Below, one piece after another: positions 27,226 to 37,254 of a stretch of 64,000 bases of DNA (its first letter is position 1; every line of letters starts with the position of its first letter). The translations under genes and the position numbers were made by a program. A model generated the notes under the pieces. That model ran no database searches. It saw only the letters and a list, made by a program, of their open reading frames with translations, and was not told the DNA's origin. This DNA comes from Sulfurimonas marina (GTDB lineage Bacteria > Campylobacterota > Campylobacteria > Campylobacterales > Sulfurimonadaceae), in contig NZ_CP041165.1 of assembly GCF_014905095.1 (NCBI RefSeq), positions 1,736,001 to 1,800,000 on the forward strand, given 5' to 3'.

Positions 27226-28476
27226 ATGATTGATTTAAAACTATTACAAAAAGATTTTGAAGAAGTAAAAAGAAAACTATTAAGAAAAGGTGTTGATGAA
27301 GCACTTTTAGAAACATTAAAAGCAAAAAATGAAGAGTTAAAAGAAGCTAAGAAAAACTTTGAAGCGCTACAAGCTGCACAAAATGCTATGAGTAAAGAGT
27401 TTGGTGTATATAAACGCGAAGGAAAAGATATCTCTGAACTAAAAGCTCGTGTTGATGAGAATAAAGTAAAAGTTGCAGAAGCTATCGAAGTACAGCGTGT
27501 AAAACAAGAGGAGTTAGAGTCTCTTGCTATGGCTATTCCTAATATGCCTGATGACAATGTACCAGACGGTGCTGATGAAGAGGATAATGTTGAACTTAAA
27601 AAAGTACTTACACCTCGTGAGTTTACTTTTACGCCAAAAGAACACTGGGAACTAGCTGAGACAAACGGCTGGATCGACTTTGAGCGTGGTGTAAAACTGG
27701 CGACTAGCCGTTTTAGTGTTCAATTTGGTATGGGTGCAAGATTAGAGCGTGCACTTATCAACTTTATGCTTGACTTTAACCGCGGACGCGGCTTTGATGA
27801 AGTAAGTGTACCTGCACTTGTTAACAGAGATGCTTTAGAGGGAACTGGTCAGCTTCCTAAGTTTGAAGATGATCTTTACAAAGTAGAAGACCCTGAGCTT
27901 TTCCTTATCCCGACTGCTGAAGTACCTGTTACTAACCTCTACCAAGATGAGATCTTAACGGAACAAGAGCTTCCTAAAAAGATGACAGCTTATACATCTT
28001 GTTTTAGAAAAGAAGCAGGAGCGGCAGGTCGTGATACTCGCGGTATGATTCGTCAACACCAATTCCATAAAGTTGAACTTGTTGCGATCACACACCCTGA
28101 GGAGAGTGAAAAAGTTTTTGATGAGATGGTAGCGTGTGCATCTGATCTTTTAACGGCATTAGAATTGCCTCATCGTCTGGTAAACTTATGTACAGGTGAC
28201 CTTGGTTTCGGTGCTGCACATACTACAGATATCGAAGTTTGGTTACCTGGGCAAAATACTTACCGTGAAATCTCTTCTATCTCAAACACAAGAGAGTTCC
28301 AAGCACGTCGTGCAAAAATCCGTTTTAAAAACGGTAAGAAAAATGATATGGTTCATACGCTTAACGGTTCTTCTTTAGCAGTTGGACGTACACTTGTAGC
28401 TATTATGGAAAACTTTCAAGAAGAAGACGGAAGTATCAAAATTCCTCAAGCTCTACACCCTTACTTAGGGATGTAA
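27226..28476 (+). CDS. serS: Seryl-tRNA synthetase
   Basis: 416 residues. A long N-terminal coiled coil (about 25-100) that binds tRNA-Ser is followed by a class II catalytic domain: [38 protein letters not shown], motif 2 [29 protein letters not shown], and motif 3 [19 protein letters not shown]. It charges tRNA-Ser, and tRNA-Sec if present. It lies 24 bases after metF on the same strand and ends at the terminator at 28495-28518. Confidence 0.98.
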   Translation: MIDLKLLQKDFEEVKRKLLRKGVDEALLETLKAKNEELKEAKKNFEALQAAQNAMSKEFGVYKREGKDISELKARVDENKVKVAEAIEVQRVKQEELESLAMAIPNMPDDNVPDGADEEDNVELKKVLTPREFTFTPKEHWELAETNGWIDFERGVKLATSRFSVQFGMGARLERALINFMLDFNRGRGFDEVSVPALVNRDALEGTGQLPKFEDDLYKVEDPELFLIPTAEVPVTNLYQDEILTEQELPKKMTAYTSCFRKEAGAAGRDTRGMIRQHQFHKVELVAITHPEESEKVFDEMVACASDLLTALELPHRLVNLCTGDLGFGAAHTTDIEVWLPGQNTYREISSISNTREFQARRAKIRFKNGKKNDMVHTLNGSSLAVGRTLVAIMENFQEEDGSIKIPQALHPYLGM

Positions 28477-28494
28477 GTATATATTCTTTGAATA

Positions 28495-28518
28495 AGTAAG
28501 CAGGAATTTCTGCTTACT
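28495..28518 (+). terminator. Terminator after serS
   Basis: AGTAAGCAG (28495-28503) and CTGCTTACT (28510-28518) form a perfect nine-base stem around GAATTT, followed by a pyrimidine-rich run rich in T. Confidence 0.7.
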
Positions 28519-28607
28519 CTCTCTTTCCTTATTTTATTTGCTCTTCATTAAAATTTATTCCATCAGAAATTTGTTTATATCTATGGTATTAAAATTGCTT
28601 GTTGTGT

Positions 28608-28613
28608 TATAAT
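28608..28613 (+). promoter_or_regulatory. Putative -10 box of the PflB-like gene
   Basis: TATAAT stands 18 bases before the ATG at 28632, after the serS terminator, giving the gene its own promoter with a very short leader. Confidence 0.5.
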
Positions 28614-28631
28614 TTCAAAAACTAGGTACCT

Positions 28632-30968
28632 ATGGCTAACGAACAAGAAGAAGAGATAATTATCATTGAGGATATGGATGCAATCAAAGATGCATCCGAT
28701 CATGAAGTTCAAGATGATACCGATGATACTTCAAACAAAAAACTTATAATCTTTATATCAATAGCAGTTATTTTAATCACTTTGATTTTAGCTGTAATTA
28801 TGTTTTCTAGTTCTTCTGATGAAGAGTTAACTACACTCACAAGCCAATCAGTATTAGAGGAAAAACTCAAAACTCCCCAAGAGATAAAAGTTGAGCCTAG
28901 TAAACTCGAAAAAATGATTGCAAAAGCAAACTATCTCTATTCAAACGGTGATAAACTCAAAGCACTTTCACTTTATCAAAAAATTGCACAATATTCCCAA
29001 GCAATCTCTATGTATAACTTAGGGGTAGCACAACTCAAAGATAAACAATATAAACTTGCATTAGATACCTTTCAAAAAGCAATAGAGAATGATGAGAAAA
29101 GGTGTGTAAGTGCTATTAATGCTGCTGTTTGTTCTTTATATCTCAAAGACAAAGAGAGTTTTTCATACTATATTGATTTAGCATATGCTTATCTCCCGTA
29201 TGAAATCAACTCACCTCTTTACTCATACTATTACACTCTGATCAACTACTATAAACGTGACTATCTTTCAGCACTAAATAGTTTAAATAATGGTACAACA
29301 CAAACTTATCCGATAATCCAGAACAATCTAAAAGCAAAAATAAATGCACTTTATGAAAACAACTATGATGCTATTGATGCTATCGAGATAAATACAGATG
29401 ATATTAATGACTTCTCATTAGGCTTACTTTATGCAAGAGTCGGTGATGTTAATTTAGCAGTGAAACATTTTGAAGCATCTCTCTTAGCTGAAAAAGAGGT
29501 ACTTCGCTCAAGACTGGCAATGGCATTTACACTACTAAAAGCGGGACAAGTCGAAAAAGCAACTATAACGTTAAAAAAAGCTTCTGACAAGTTTCCGGAT
29601 GAGATAACAAAACCCTACCCCGTTATAGTAAACTTAAAAGAGTCACTCTTTGATCCTAAAGAGGCTCAAAAAACATATAGAAATGTCACTCTTAAATCAA
29701 AAAACATCGATTATCAAAAAATATTTTACTATTCACCCTATAAAATGTTTAATGCCGATCAAACAATTAGCTATATCCGTAAAGGGAATGCAAACACTTT
29801 TATAGACAATATTAAATCGGCTCAAGAGTATCTTAAAAAAAGTTCCTCATCATCAAATGTAAATAAAGGGATGACCATTGCTATTAAAAAAGCATTGAAC
29901 CTACAACTCCGTGAGGCAAATGAAGATTTTCAAAAACTAGTTACTATCCAGCCAAAACACTCAATACTTCAATATAACCTGGGATTAACATATGCTCAGC
30001 TGGGGAATCTAAACAAAGCACATGAACATTTTTTACGCTCATACTATCTTGATTCAAAAAACTTTTTAGCGGGTCTTTATGCAGTATTTACAGCACAACT
30101 CACTAACAATAAATATCTAAAACTCCGTTCTATCCTTTCTGATTCTATCCATATGGAAAATGACGGTGAAGAGAAAGAACTTTATAAAACACTTCTGGCT
30201 ATCTCAGAGAACAACTATCTTTTAGCTGCTGACTGGTTTCAGGTAAGTGATAAAAAAAGACCTTTATATCTTGTACTTAATGCGATCATTGCTACACACA
30301 CTAAAAACTATGATGTTGCAAATGCTGCGACATCAGAACTTGTATCTTTATTACCAAACGATATTCTCCCACATATTATGTATATGGATACCCATTTCCA
30401 TAACTATGATGATGTAAAATATGCGAAAGAGATTATCAGTTATCTCAAAGATCAAAGTTTTGACTATAATGATCTTTACTACGGTCCGTACATTACAAGA
30501 TATCTCTATATTCAAACAAATCTTTTAACAGGTAAACTCTACTATCTTCGTCAACAACTCAAAGAGAAACTGGCTACTTCAGACAGTTATACGTTAGAGA
30601 TTGAAAATACTCTTGCACTCGCATCACTCTATGATAAACAGTTTGAAGAGTCGTACTCTTTATATAACCACCTTATTGATGAAAGAAAAGTAACAGATGC
30701 ATATACACTCTATCTTGGGGCTGTTGCATCGACTGCTGCAGGGCACCATAGTAATGCTATTGCCCTTTTAGAGCTTGCAAAGATAAAAAATAGATCATTT
30801 TATGAAAGTAGATTAGCCCTTGCACTTCTATATCTCGAAGCGAGGAACTATGAAGCTGCTATTATCCAACTATCTGGGATAAATTCAAATAACTATAGAT
30901 CGAACTATTTTGACTTTGGTATAGATACGCAGAAGTTATTGTTTGAGAAACAGCATCAAGAGAAGTAA
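28632..30968 (+). CDS. TPR-rich membrane protein, PflB-like flagellar motor disk protein
   Basis: 778 residues. An acidic cytoplasmic N-terminus (about 1-45, NEQEEEIIIIEDMDAI) is followed by one membrane helix (about 48-69, IIFISIAVILITLILAVIMF). A long periplasmic array of TPR-like helix pairs follows, for example KANYLYSNGDKLKALSLYQK, AISMYNLGVAQLKDKQYKLA, LQYNLGLTYAQLGNLNKAHE and LYLEARNYEAAIIQL. In Campylobacter jejuni, serS is followed by a gene of similar size and layout encoding PflB, part of the medial disk that anchors the stator scaffold of the motor. The same neighbour, length and topology make homology likely, but no symbol is assigned. Its end overlaps the convergent Psd-like gene by 13 bases. 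Confidence 0.7.
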   Translation: MANEQEEEIIIIEDMDAIKDASDHEVQDDTDDTSNKKLIIFISIAVILITLILAVIMFSSSSDEELTTLTSQSVLEEKLKTPQEIKVEPSKLEKMIAKANYLYSNGDKLKALSLYQKIAQYSQAISMYNLGVAQLKDKQYKLALDTFQKAIENDEKRCVSAINAAVCSLYLKDKESFSYYIDLAYAYLPYEINSPLYSYYYTLINYYKRDYLSALNSLNNGTTQTYPIIQNNLKAKINALYENNYDAIDAIEINTDDINDFSLGLLYARVGDVNLAVKHFEASLLAEKEVLRSRLAMAFTLLKAGQVEKATITLKKASDKFPDEITKPYPVIVNLKESLFDPKEAQKTYRNVTLKSKNIDYQKIFYYSPYKMFNADQTISYIRKGNANTFIDNIKSAQEYLKKSSSSSNVNKGMTIAIKKALNLQLREANEDFQKLVTIQPKHSILQYNLGLTYAQLGNLNKAHEHFLRSYYLDSKNFLAGLYAVFTAQLTNNKYLKLRSILSDSIHMENDGEEKELYKTLLAISENNYLLAADWFQVSDKKRPLYLVLNAIIATHTKNYDVANAATSELVSLLPNDILPHIMYMDTHFHNYDDVKYAKEIISYLKDQSFDYNDLYYGPYITRYLYIQTNLLTGKLYYLRQQLKEKLATSDSYTLEIENTLALASLYDKQFEESYSLYNHLIDERKVTDAYTLYLGAVASTAAGHHSNAIALLELAKIKNRSFYESRLALALLYLEARNYEAAIIQLSGINSNNYRSNYFDFGIDTQKLLFEKQHQEK

Positions 30969-31588
30969 GCTATTAAACTCTCAGATGCTTTTACTCTGTC
31001 AGTAATGTTTAGATTTAATCGAACATTCGAAGGAAGATAAATAGTTGTTACACAGTTTGTAGCAAAACCATATCTCATAGACTTAATAACCTCCTGCTCG
31101 TCATGCAGGTCACAAAAGATAGGAACAGGTGATTGTTTTAAGCTATGAACCACTTTTATACTTTCTTCTTTATCATTTACAATCTCAAGAGATAAAGACT
31201 CGTTAAGATCAGAAAAAAGTTTAGAAGACTTTGGAGATTTTGTCCCTTTTATAAGTGCAAGTTTTTCAACTTTTCCATTCATTGGCGCACGTAAAAGTCC
31301 TACATCTGTAAAAGTAGATTCAATCTCTACTTTATATCTATATATACCGTTTTCTATCTCTTCTATAGCACTTACAACACCGTCACACGGAGCAATAATA
31401 CTACTTTTATCGAAGATTTGTAACTCTCTCTCCGGATTTCTAAAAATATATACAAAAAAGAGAGTTACAAAAAAAGCGAATGTTGCTAAAAACTCAAAAC
31501 CAAACATATAAAATATGATAAAAGCTAATGCAGAATAACCCACATAACTAAAAGAATATTTTGCAATGATTAAGAGATTATTGTTCAT
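30956..31588 (-). CDS. Phosphatidylserine decarboxylase-related membrane protein
   Basis: 210 residues from the ATG at 31588 (AGAAAG before it; an upstream GTG at 31606 is possible). Two hydrophobic segments (about 12-55) precede [12 protein letters not shown] and [16 protein letters not shown], which match phosphatidylserine decarboxylase. Then [20 protein letters not shown] and [12 protein letters not shown] follow the family. However, where Psd has a self-cleaving Gly-Ser motif near the C-terminus this protein reads [15 protein letters not shown], with no serine at that point. It may therefore be a non-enzymatic relative. In C. jejuni the equivalent gene also stands between ftsH and pssA. 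It overlaps the ftsH end and is probably co-transcribed. Confidence 0.75.
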   Translation of the reverse strand: MNNNLLIIAKYSFSYVGYSALAFIIFYMFGFEFLATFAFFVTLFFVYIFRNPERELQIFDKSSIIAPCDGVVSAIEEIENGIYRYKVEIESTFTDVGLLRAPMNGKVEKLALIKGTKSPKSSKLFSDLNESLSLEIVNDKEESIKVVHSLKQSPVPIFCDLHDEQEVIKSMRYGFATNCVTTIYLPSNVRLNLNITDRVKASESLIAYFS

Positions 31589-33539
31589 CTTTCTGCTCTT
31601 TGTCACTCATAGAAGCATCCTCTTTAAGTTCCTCTTCTATCCCTTCAACTTCTTCAACAAGTTTAGACTCTATTCCTGCTCTTTCTTCAAAATCTTTAAT
31701 TATTTGACGAACATCATCACCTGTGATGTTCTCTTTCTTATAGAGTAATGATACCATATCTTCTATCGCTTCGCGATATTCTTCTAAACGAGCAATTACA
31801 GCTTCGTAACGCTCTTGTAAAGATTCTTTAATGAAAGTATCCATATCTTCAGCCATCTTGTCACTGTATTCTCTAGCACTTTGTCCAGTTGGCCCTAAGA
31901 ATGACTGACGAGATTTTTCAAGTACCATAAGACCAGCAATCTCAGTCATACCGTACGTTTGTACCATAGACTTAATAATGTCAGTTGCACGTTCTAAGTC
32001 GTTTCCAGCACCTGTTGAAATTTCACCTAAGAACACTTGTTCAGCTGCACGTCCACCGAGAAGAACATCAACCTCTGCCCATAGTTCATGACGTTGCATC
32101 ATAAACTTGTCCTCTTCAGGCTTATTAAGTGTATATCCAAGAGCTGCAAGTCCACGAGGTACGATAGATACCTTAGATACTTTTTTCGCACCCTCTGTAG
32201 TCTCAGCTAAAAGAGCATGTCCACTTTCATGGTACGCTACTATTTTTTTCTCTTTTGGATTGATACGGCGTGATTTTTTTGCCAGACCTGCTAACGCTCT
32301 TTCAACGGATTCAAAAAGGTCTTGCTGTTTTACCGTTTTTTGACTTTTACGTCCAGCTAAAAGTGCCGCTTCATTTACTACATTTGCCAAATCAGCACCA
32401 GCTAACCCTGCAGTTAAACGAGCAACCTCTTCAAGATCAACATCATCATCCATTTTTACATCTTTAACATGTACTTTTAGGATCTGAATACGCCCTTCAA
32501 AGTCAGGTTTATCAACAAGAACTTGTCTGTCAAAACGTCCGGGACGAAGAAGTGCCTGATCTAAAATTTCAGGTCTGTTTGTTGCAGCTAAAATAATTAC
32601 AGGTGTGTCTGTACCAAATCCATCCATCTCAGCAAGAAGTTGATTAAGTGTTTGTTCACGTTCATCATTTCCACCCATTACACCGCCGGCAGCACGACTC
32701 TTACCGATAGCATCGATCTCATCGATAAAGATGATCGAAGGTGCATCTTTTTTTGCTTGTTCAAACAGGTCACGTACACGTGCAGCACCAACACCCACAA
32801 ACATCTCAATAAAACTAGAACCGCTTACTGAGAAAAAAGGCACTTCAGCTTCACCTGCTACCGCTTTTGCTAATAGTGTCTTACCCGTACCAGGAGAACC
32901 AACTAATAATACCCCTTTAGGGATCTTAGCACCGATCTCAACATAACGACCCGGGTATTTTAAGAAGTCAACTATCTCTTGAACTTCCTCTTTTGCTTCT
33001 TGAACACCGGCTACATCATCAAACTTAGTACTAGGTTTTTCAGAGTTTACCATCTTTTTGTTGGCACCCATCCCAAGCATACCGCCACCCATAGACTTTT
33101 GCATTCTTGAAGCAAAAAACATCCAGATACCGAGTATTAGTAAAAATGGGAATAACCATCCAAACATCTCTGTAAACCAGTTTGATTCGCTAAAACCTGT
33201 ATACTCTATCTTATTTTTATCTAAAAGCTCTACAAGTCCATTATCTTCAGGAATTACTCTTGTAGTATATAGTGTAGCACCGTCAGTTGATTTAGCACGG
33301 ATATAACTTTGTCCAATCTCAACATTACTTAATTCTTTATTTTCCACTAGAGCTTTTAGTTCAGAGTAACTTACCTGTTTTACTTTCGCACTACCGCCTA
33401 GTGTTGAAGATGAACCACCATCTTCGCCTATCATCATTTTAAATATCAAAATCACCGCAACTGAAAATATTGCAAATGTTATAAGGGGATTTTGATTAAA
33501 AAAGTTATTGTTTTTATTATTATCTTGTTTGTCTGCCAT
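31578..33539 (-). CDS. ftsH: ATP-dependent zinc metalloprotease FtsH
   Basis: 653 residues. Two membrane helices (about 18-35 and 119-137) flank a periplasmic domain. The AAA domain has Walker A GSPGTGKT (about 213), Walker [12 protein letters not shown] and the second-region motif [19 protein letters not shown]. The protease domain has HESGH (about 434) and the third zinc ligand region [10 protein letters not shown]. FtsH degrades misfolded and regulatory membrane and soluble proteins. The tail is acidic ([18 protein letters not shown]). Order prmA, ftsH, Psd-like matches Campylobacter; prmA lies three bases upstream. Confidence 0.98.
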   Translation of the reverse strand: MADKQDNNKNNNFFNQNPLITFAIFSVAVILIFKMMIGEDGGSSSTLGGSAKVKQVSYSELKALVENKELSNVEIGQSYIRAKSTDGATLYTTRVIPEDNGLVELLDKNKIEYTGFSESNWFTEMFGWLFPFLLILGIWMFFASRMQKSMGGGMLGMGANKKMVNSEKPSTKFDDVAGVQEAKEEVQEIVDFLKYPGRYVEIGAKIPKGVLLVGSPGTGKTLLAKAVAGEAEVPFFSVSGSSFIEMFVGVGAARVRDLFEQAKKDAPSIIFIDEIDAIGKSRAAGGVMGGNDEREQTLNQLLAEMDGFGTDTPVIILAATNRPEILDQALLRPGRFDRQVLVDKPDFEGRIQILKVHVKDVKMDDDVDLEEVARLTAGLAGADLANVVNEAALLAGRKSQKTVKQQDLFESVERALAGLAKKSRRINPKEKKIVAYHESGHALLAETTEGAKKVSKVSIVPRGLAALGYTLNKPEEDKFMMQRHELWAEVDVLLGGRAAEQVFLGEISTGAGNDLERATDIIKSMVQTYGMTEIAGLMVLEKSRQSFLGPTGQSAREYSDKMAEDMDTFIKESLQERYEAVIARLEEYREAIEDMVSLLYKKENITGDDVRQIIKDFEERAGIESKLVEEVEGIEEELKEDASMSDKEQKDEQ

Positions 33540-33542
33540 TAT

Positions 33543-34370
33543 TTATCTCTTTTTTACTACTAAACTCACCCATTCATCTTGATAGATCTTGTCTACAATC
33601 TCACAATCAGAATACGATTTTAAAACTTTATCCTCATACTTATCTAATATACCTGATAATATCAATATACCATCATCTTTTAAAGCTTTTTTCAAATCAT
33701 TTGCTAAGAATATTAAAACATCTGCAACTATGTTTGCTACAACAACATCATATTTCTTCTCTAAATTTGTACACGAACCTTCCCAGATTTTATCAAATGT
33801 TAAATTATTCAGTTGTGCATTTTCCAGAGAGTTTTTTACAGATACCCCATCAGTATCACAAGCATCTACACTTGCACCCAGCTTCATTGCAGCTAAAGAG
33901 AGTATACCGCTACCACATCCCACATCTAAAACACTATCATCAGCTTTTACATATTTCGATATTGCTTTGAGTACTGAAGCTGTTGTCGGGTGATGTCCCG
34001 TACCAAATGCTAATGCAGGATCTATTACAATATTTATTAAATCTGGATTGTCTTCACTCCATGTAGGATGGATGTAAAATTTTTCTATTGCTAGTGGTTC
34101 AATGCTGTCTCTATACATTTGAACCCAATCATTGTTTTGGAGCTTTTTTTGTGTAGTCTCTAACTCTATTGTAACACCTAAAGCTTTTTGTAGTGCTTCA
34201 CGAAACTGTTCCAATCCCCAAGCGATAGTTTCTAAATCATCTTCACTTCTAATAATAAATCCATCTTCAGTCTCTTCAAAACCGACAGGAAGTGTATCGG
34301 ATAAAAAATCTGAAAACAGTGAATGATGAGAGGAAACTTTTACAGTGAGTTCATAATAATGCTCTTGCAT
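33543..34370 (-). CDS. prmA: Ribosomal protein L11 methyltransferase
   Basis: 275 residues. The N-terminal substrate domain (about 1-100) is followed by a SAM domain: DPALAFGTGHHPTTASVL, SVLDVGCGSGILSLAAMKLG, ACDTDGVSVKNS, VVANIVADVLIFLAND and GILILSGILD. PrmA trimethylates lysines and the N-terminus of ribosomal protein L11. Its start overlaps the cheY stop at 34370, so both belong to the cheY-prmA-ftsH unit. Confidence 0.96.
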   Translation of the reverse strand: MQEHYYELTVKVSSHHSLFSDFLSDTLPVGFEETEDGFIIRSEDDLETIAWGLEQFREALQKALGVTIELETTQKKLQNNDWVQMYRDSIEPLAIEKFYIHPTWSEDNPDLINIVIDPALAFGTGHHPTTASVLKAISKYVKADDSVLDVGCGSGILSLAAMKLGASVDACDTDGVSVKNSLENAQLNNLTFDKIWEGSCTNLEKKYDVVVANIVADVLIFLANDLKKALKDDGILILSGILDKYEDKVLKSYSDCEIVDKIYQDEWVSLVVKKR

Positions 34371-34744
34371 TAATCAGCGATACCCATAACTGCACCAAGC
34401 TTCTCTTTTAAAACTTGTGGTGTAAACGGTTTTACAATATAGTTATTAACACCCGCTTTTAAAGCTGTAATAACCTCTGCTTTACCACCTTCTGTAGTAA
34501 CCATAATGATCGGAAGATCTGTAAAACGTGCATCTGCACGAACTTTTTTTACAAGTTCAAGTCCATTCATCTCAGGCATATTCCAGTCAGTAATTAACAT
34601 CTCAATATCCGGGTTTGAATCCATTTGTTCCCAACCCTCAACACCATCAGCACCTTCTAGTACATCCTTGTATCCTAAACGAGCTAAAGTATTTTTAATA
34701 ATACGACGCATTGTAGAGCTATCATCAACAACAAGTAATTTCAA
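34370..34744 (-). CDS. cheY: Chemotaxis response regulator CheY
   Basis: 124 residues, a stand-alone receiver: acidic pocket DDSSTMRRII, phospho-acceptor Asp in ITDWNMPEMNGLEL, Thr in MVTTEGGKAE and Lys in NNYIVKPFTP. The single domain, the length and the NYIVKPFT ending match CheY, which when phosphorylated by CheA binds the flagellar switch. It begins the cheY-prmA-ftsH-Psd-like operon, as in C. jejuni. Confidence 0.95.
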   Translation of the reverse strand: MKLLVVDDSSTMRRIIKNTLARLGYKDVLEGADGVEGWEQMDSNPDIEMLITDWNMPEMNGLELVKKVRADARFTDLPIIMVTTEGGKAEVITALKAGVNNYIVKPFTPQVLKEKLGAVMGIAD

Positions 34745-34813
34745 GCGAAATCCTTTTTATATAATTTGCAAATTAATTTCGGTAATAATATCGAAATTTT
34801 TATTGTTTTACTA

Positions 34814-35524
34814 TTAATCAAGTAATTTAAACATTTTAGGCAGGTCTAAAGTCCCCTCATAGTATGCCTTTCCAATAATTACTCCATCTACTTCTTTAGT
34901 ATCTATAAGGGCCTTAATATCATCCTCATCTTTAACACCGCCGCTGGCAATTGTACTAACTCCACTTGCACGAGCAATATCAAGTGTAAACTCAACATTT
35001 ACACCGCTAAGTGTCCCGTCTTTACCAACATCTGTACAAATAATAGCTTCAACACCCGCATTGGCAAATTCACGTGCCAAGTCAGTTGCTTTCATAGATG
35101 AAACCTCACCCCATCCTTCAACTGCAACATAACCGTCAATTGCATCAATACCTACAGCTATCGGATATTTTGCTGCCATATCTCTTACAAATTGAGGATT
35201 TTTTACCGCAATAGAACCTAAAATGATTCTATCGATTCCAATCTCTAACATATTTTGGATTGTAGCTTCATCACGAATTCCACCGCCGAGTTCCAGTTTT
35301 ACATTACAGTTTGCACGAATTTTTTTAATCTGCTCTAAATTTTTAGGCTCCCCCGCAAACGCACCGTTAAGGTCAACCAGGTGAACCCATTCAGCACCCA
35401 TCTCTTCAAACTTTTTTACAAGTTCCCATGGCTCATTTGAGTATATTTTAGCGCTGTCCATAAGCCCTTTTGTAAGTCTTACCGCCTGTCCGTCTTTTAA
35501 GTCTATCGCTGGATATAAAGTCAT
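34814..35524 (-). CDS. hisA: 1-(5-phosphoribosyl)-5-[(5-phosphoribosylamino)methylideneamino]imidazole-4-carboxamide isomerase
   Basis: 236 residues, a (beta/alpha)8 barrel. Seen: [17 protein letters not shown] with the first catalytic Asp, [45 protein letters not shown] with the second Asp, and [16 protein letters not shown]. HisA opens ProFAR to PRFAR in histidine synthesis. The hisH gene lies 124 bases upstream on the same strand, but a terminator-like structure between them suggests separate control. Confidence 0.97.
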   Translation of the reverse strand: MTLYPAIDLKDGQAVRLTKGLMDSAKIYSNEPWELVKKFEEMGAEWVHLVDLNGAFAGEPKNLEQIKKIRANCNVKLELGGGIRDEATIQNMLEIGIDRIILGSIAVKNPQFVRDMAAKYPIAVGIDAIDGYVAVEGWGEVSSMKATDLAREFANAGVEAIICTDVGKDGTLSGVNVEFTLDIARASGVSTIASGGVKDEDDIKALIDTKEVDGVIIGKAYYEGTLDLPKMFKLLD

Positions 35525-35565
35525 CTTTGTTTATTTTCCTTCTACATATATTAATTATTTAAAAA

Positions 35566-35640
35566 GCCACTAGTGGCGTGAGCCCTCTGCTGAAGAGAAC
35601 CCAGTGTTAACGTAGCTGGTGGAATTCACTTCCAACAGCG
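35566..35640 (-). ncRNA. Structured intergenic element between hisH and hisA
   Basis: On the minus strand three hairpins follow each other: GCTG-T-TGGAA / TTCCA-C-CAGC around GTGAA, then CTCT / AGAG around TCAGC, then the palindrome GCCACTAGTGGC (35566-35577) followed by TTTTT. It begins a few bases after the hisH stop and ends about 40 bases before hisA. It could be a terminator with a processed 3' RNA, an attenuator for hisA, or a small RNA. It matches no riboswitch class I can name. Confidence 0.45.
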
Positions 35641-35647
35641 TACAAAA

Positions 35648-36259
35648 CTATAGCGAGATAAAATTTTCTAATATTTTTAAGCCGTTTGTATGGCTTTTTT
35701 CTGGGTGTGGCTGAATTCCCATTACGTTATTGTGTGCCACTGCAGATGTAAATTCATAGCCGTAGTTTGTTCTTCCGATTATGTCGTTTTCATCATCACA
35801 ATTCACATGATATGTATGTACGAAATAGAGGTAATGCATATCGTCAAGTCCGTTGAACAACGGATGCTCTTTTGTGAACATTCTGTTCCAGCCCATATGT
35901 GGAACTTTGAGCTTTTCTTCAAACTTTGACTCGTCAAACCTTGTTACTTTCCCTTTGATAAGCCCAAGTCCTTCATGTGCACCAAACTCTTCACTACTTT
36001 CAAAAAGAAGCTGCATCCCTAAACAAATACCAAGCATAGGCTTCCCGCTTGCCGCAAATTCTTTAATCGGTTCAATCATATTACGCTCACGAAGATGCTC
36101 CATAGCATCACCAAATGCACCTACACCCGGAAGAATCAACTTATCGTAATCTTTAAACTTTGCAGGATCGCTCTCAACAACCGTATCTTTTCCTAACTTA
36201 GCAAATGCATTCTGTACACTTGCCAGATTTCCCATATTATAATCAACTATCGCTATCAT
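35648..36259 (-). CDS. hisH: Imidazole glycerol phosphate synthase, glutamine amidotransferase subunit
   Basis: 203 residues, class I glutamine amidotransferase. IAIVDYNMGNLASVQNAFAK opens the fold. The nucleophile Cys lies in MLGICLGMQLLFESS, and the His/Glu pair is in IQPHPEKSH. It feeds ammonia to HisF to make imidazole glycerol phosphate and AICAR. The partner hisF is not in the window. It is separated from hisA by the hairpin array and from the upstream Cache-domain gene by seven bases. Confidence 0.97.
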   Translation of the reverse strand: MIAIVDYNMGNLASVQNAFAKLGKDTVVESDPAKFKDYDKLILPGVGAFGDAMEHLRERNMIEPIKEFAASGKPMLGICLGMQLLFESSEEFGAHEGLGLIKGKVTRFDESKFEEKLKVPHMGWNRMFTKEHPLFNGLDDMHYLYFVHTYHVNCDDENDIIGRTNYGYEFTSAVAHNNVMGIQPHPEKSHTNGLKILENFISL

Positions 36260-36266
36260 TAAATCT

Positions 36267-37172
36267 CTATTCGTCTATCTTTAATTTTGTAAATTTTATA
36301 TACACTGCCAAACTCATAAGTAAGAAGCCTACTCCTCCGACAATGAACATCGCATACTGCAACTTATCCGGATCAGTAATCGCAAACTTAAATACCAACA
36401 TCAATGCTTCAATAGAGAGTGCAATGATGATTGAACCTAAAAACCGTACCATCGTTTTATGCGGTCCGGAGATATTATGCTCCTTATGCCGACCGAGTAT
36501 CTCCTCTTCTATCAAGGTTTTGGAGAGGTCAAATATGGCCAGGGAAAGTGTAAGTAAAATTGTCGCCTCAAATACATGCTTAATATCAAAACTAGCAGGT
36601 GTGATCTCATGTATAAAGAAACTCTGTACCCCTTTTAAGAACAGGAGTATTGCAACAGCTAAAAGTGCAAATGAAAACGTCCCGTATGCATATTTAAAAA
36701 AGTTACTAAAACCTGTATCAAACTTTGTGAGTTGTGCAAGATTTAATACCTCGCCAAGAGGCATATCTAAACATGCTACATACTTAAGATCACCGTTTTC
36801 ACAAAAAATAGGTGCTGAAGCAGTTACCGTCAGGTCACCTGTAATAAGTGATGGATACGGGTCGGTAATTGTACATCTCTCTTCTCTTACTGCACGATAA
36901 TAATATGCACGATGCGCACGAATTTTTCCTATATCATCCTCAATAGTTTTATCTGCCGTGTATGAAGGAGAGACCTGTACACCTTTAGAATCAAGTAGAT
37001 ATACCCCCTCACATTTTTCAAGTTCTGCTTTAATCTTTAGCAGGCGAGGCATAATCATCTCTTGTGTGATTGATGGAAGTCTATTTGGAATATTTTTTGA
37101 AAAAAGATAACAAAAATAAGCTCTTGCTTTTGTACGACTTTCGGAAAACCTTTGAATATCTATAGGTACCAT
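36267..37172 (-). CDS. Cache/PDC sensor domain protein with four C-terminal membrane helices
   Basis: 301 residues from the ATG at 37172, chosen because AAGGAG stands nine bases before it. Residues about 35-150 form a Cache-like domain: CEGVYLLDSKGVQVSPSYT, RAYYYRAVREERCTITDPY and ITGDLTVTASAPIFCENGD. Then come four hydrophobic segments (about 165-190, 205-230, 240-262 and 270-292). There is no signal peptide before the sensor and no signalling output domain, so its topology is unusual. It may sense a small ligand for a partner; I do not recognise a named function. It shares the operon direction of hisH, seven bases away. Confidence 0.7.
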   Translation of the reverse strand: MVPIDIQRFSESRTKARAYFCYLFSKNIPNRLPSITQEMIMPRLLKIKAELEKCEGVYLLDSKGVQVSPSYTADKTIEDDIGKIRAHRAYYYRAVREERCTITDPYPSLITGDLTVTASAPIFCENGDLKYVACLDMPLGEVLNLAQLTKFDTGFSNFFKYAYGTFSFALLAVAILLFLKGVQSFFIHEITPASFDIKHVFEATILLTLSLAIFDLSKTLIEEEILGRHKEHNISGPHKTMVRFLGSIIIALSIEALMLVFKFAITDPDKLQYAMFIVGGVGFLLMSLAVYIKFTKLKIDE

Positions 37173-37202
37173 TAAGTTCGACTCCTTAAAATTTATGGAA
37201 TT

Positions 37203-37208
37203 ATTATA
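37203..37208 (-). promoter_or_regulatory. Putative -10 box of the Cache-domain protein gene
   Basis: TATAAT on the minus strand, 31 bases before the ATG at 37172. It stands back to back with the waaC -10 box about 35 bases away. Confidence 0.45.
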
Positions 37209-37241
37209 GCAAATTGAACTTAACAACTTTATTACTTTAGC

Positions 37242-37247
37242 TATAAT
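37242..37247 (+). promoter_or_regulatory. Putative -10 box of waaC with almost no leader
   Basis: TATAAT ends seven bases before the ATG at 37255. If this is the true -10, transcription starts at or next to the start codon, giving a leaderless mRNA. No Shine-Dalgarno sequence is visible before the ATG, which agrees. Confidence 0.45.
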
Positions 37248-37254
37248 TACATTA

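Noticed and set aside
36205-36900. A 231-codon plus-strand frame
   Set aside because: It is antisense to the Cache-domain protein and hisH, which have clear family features and starts.
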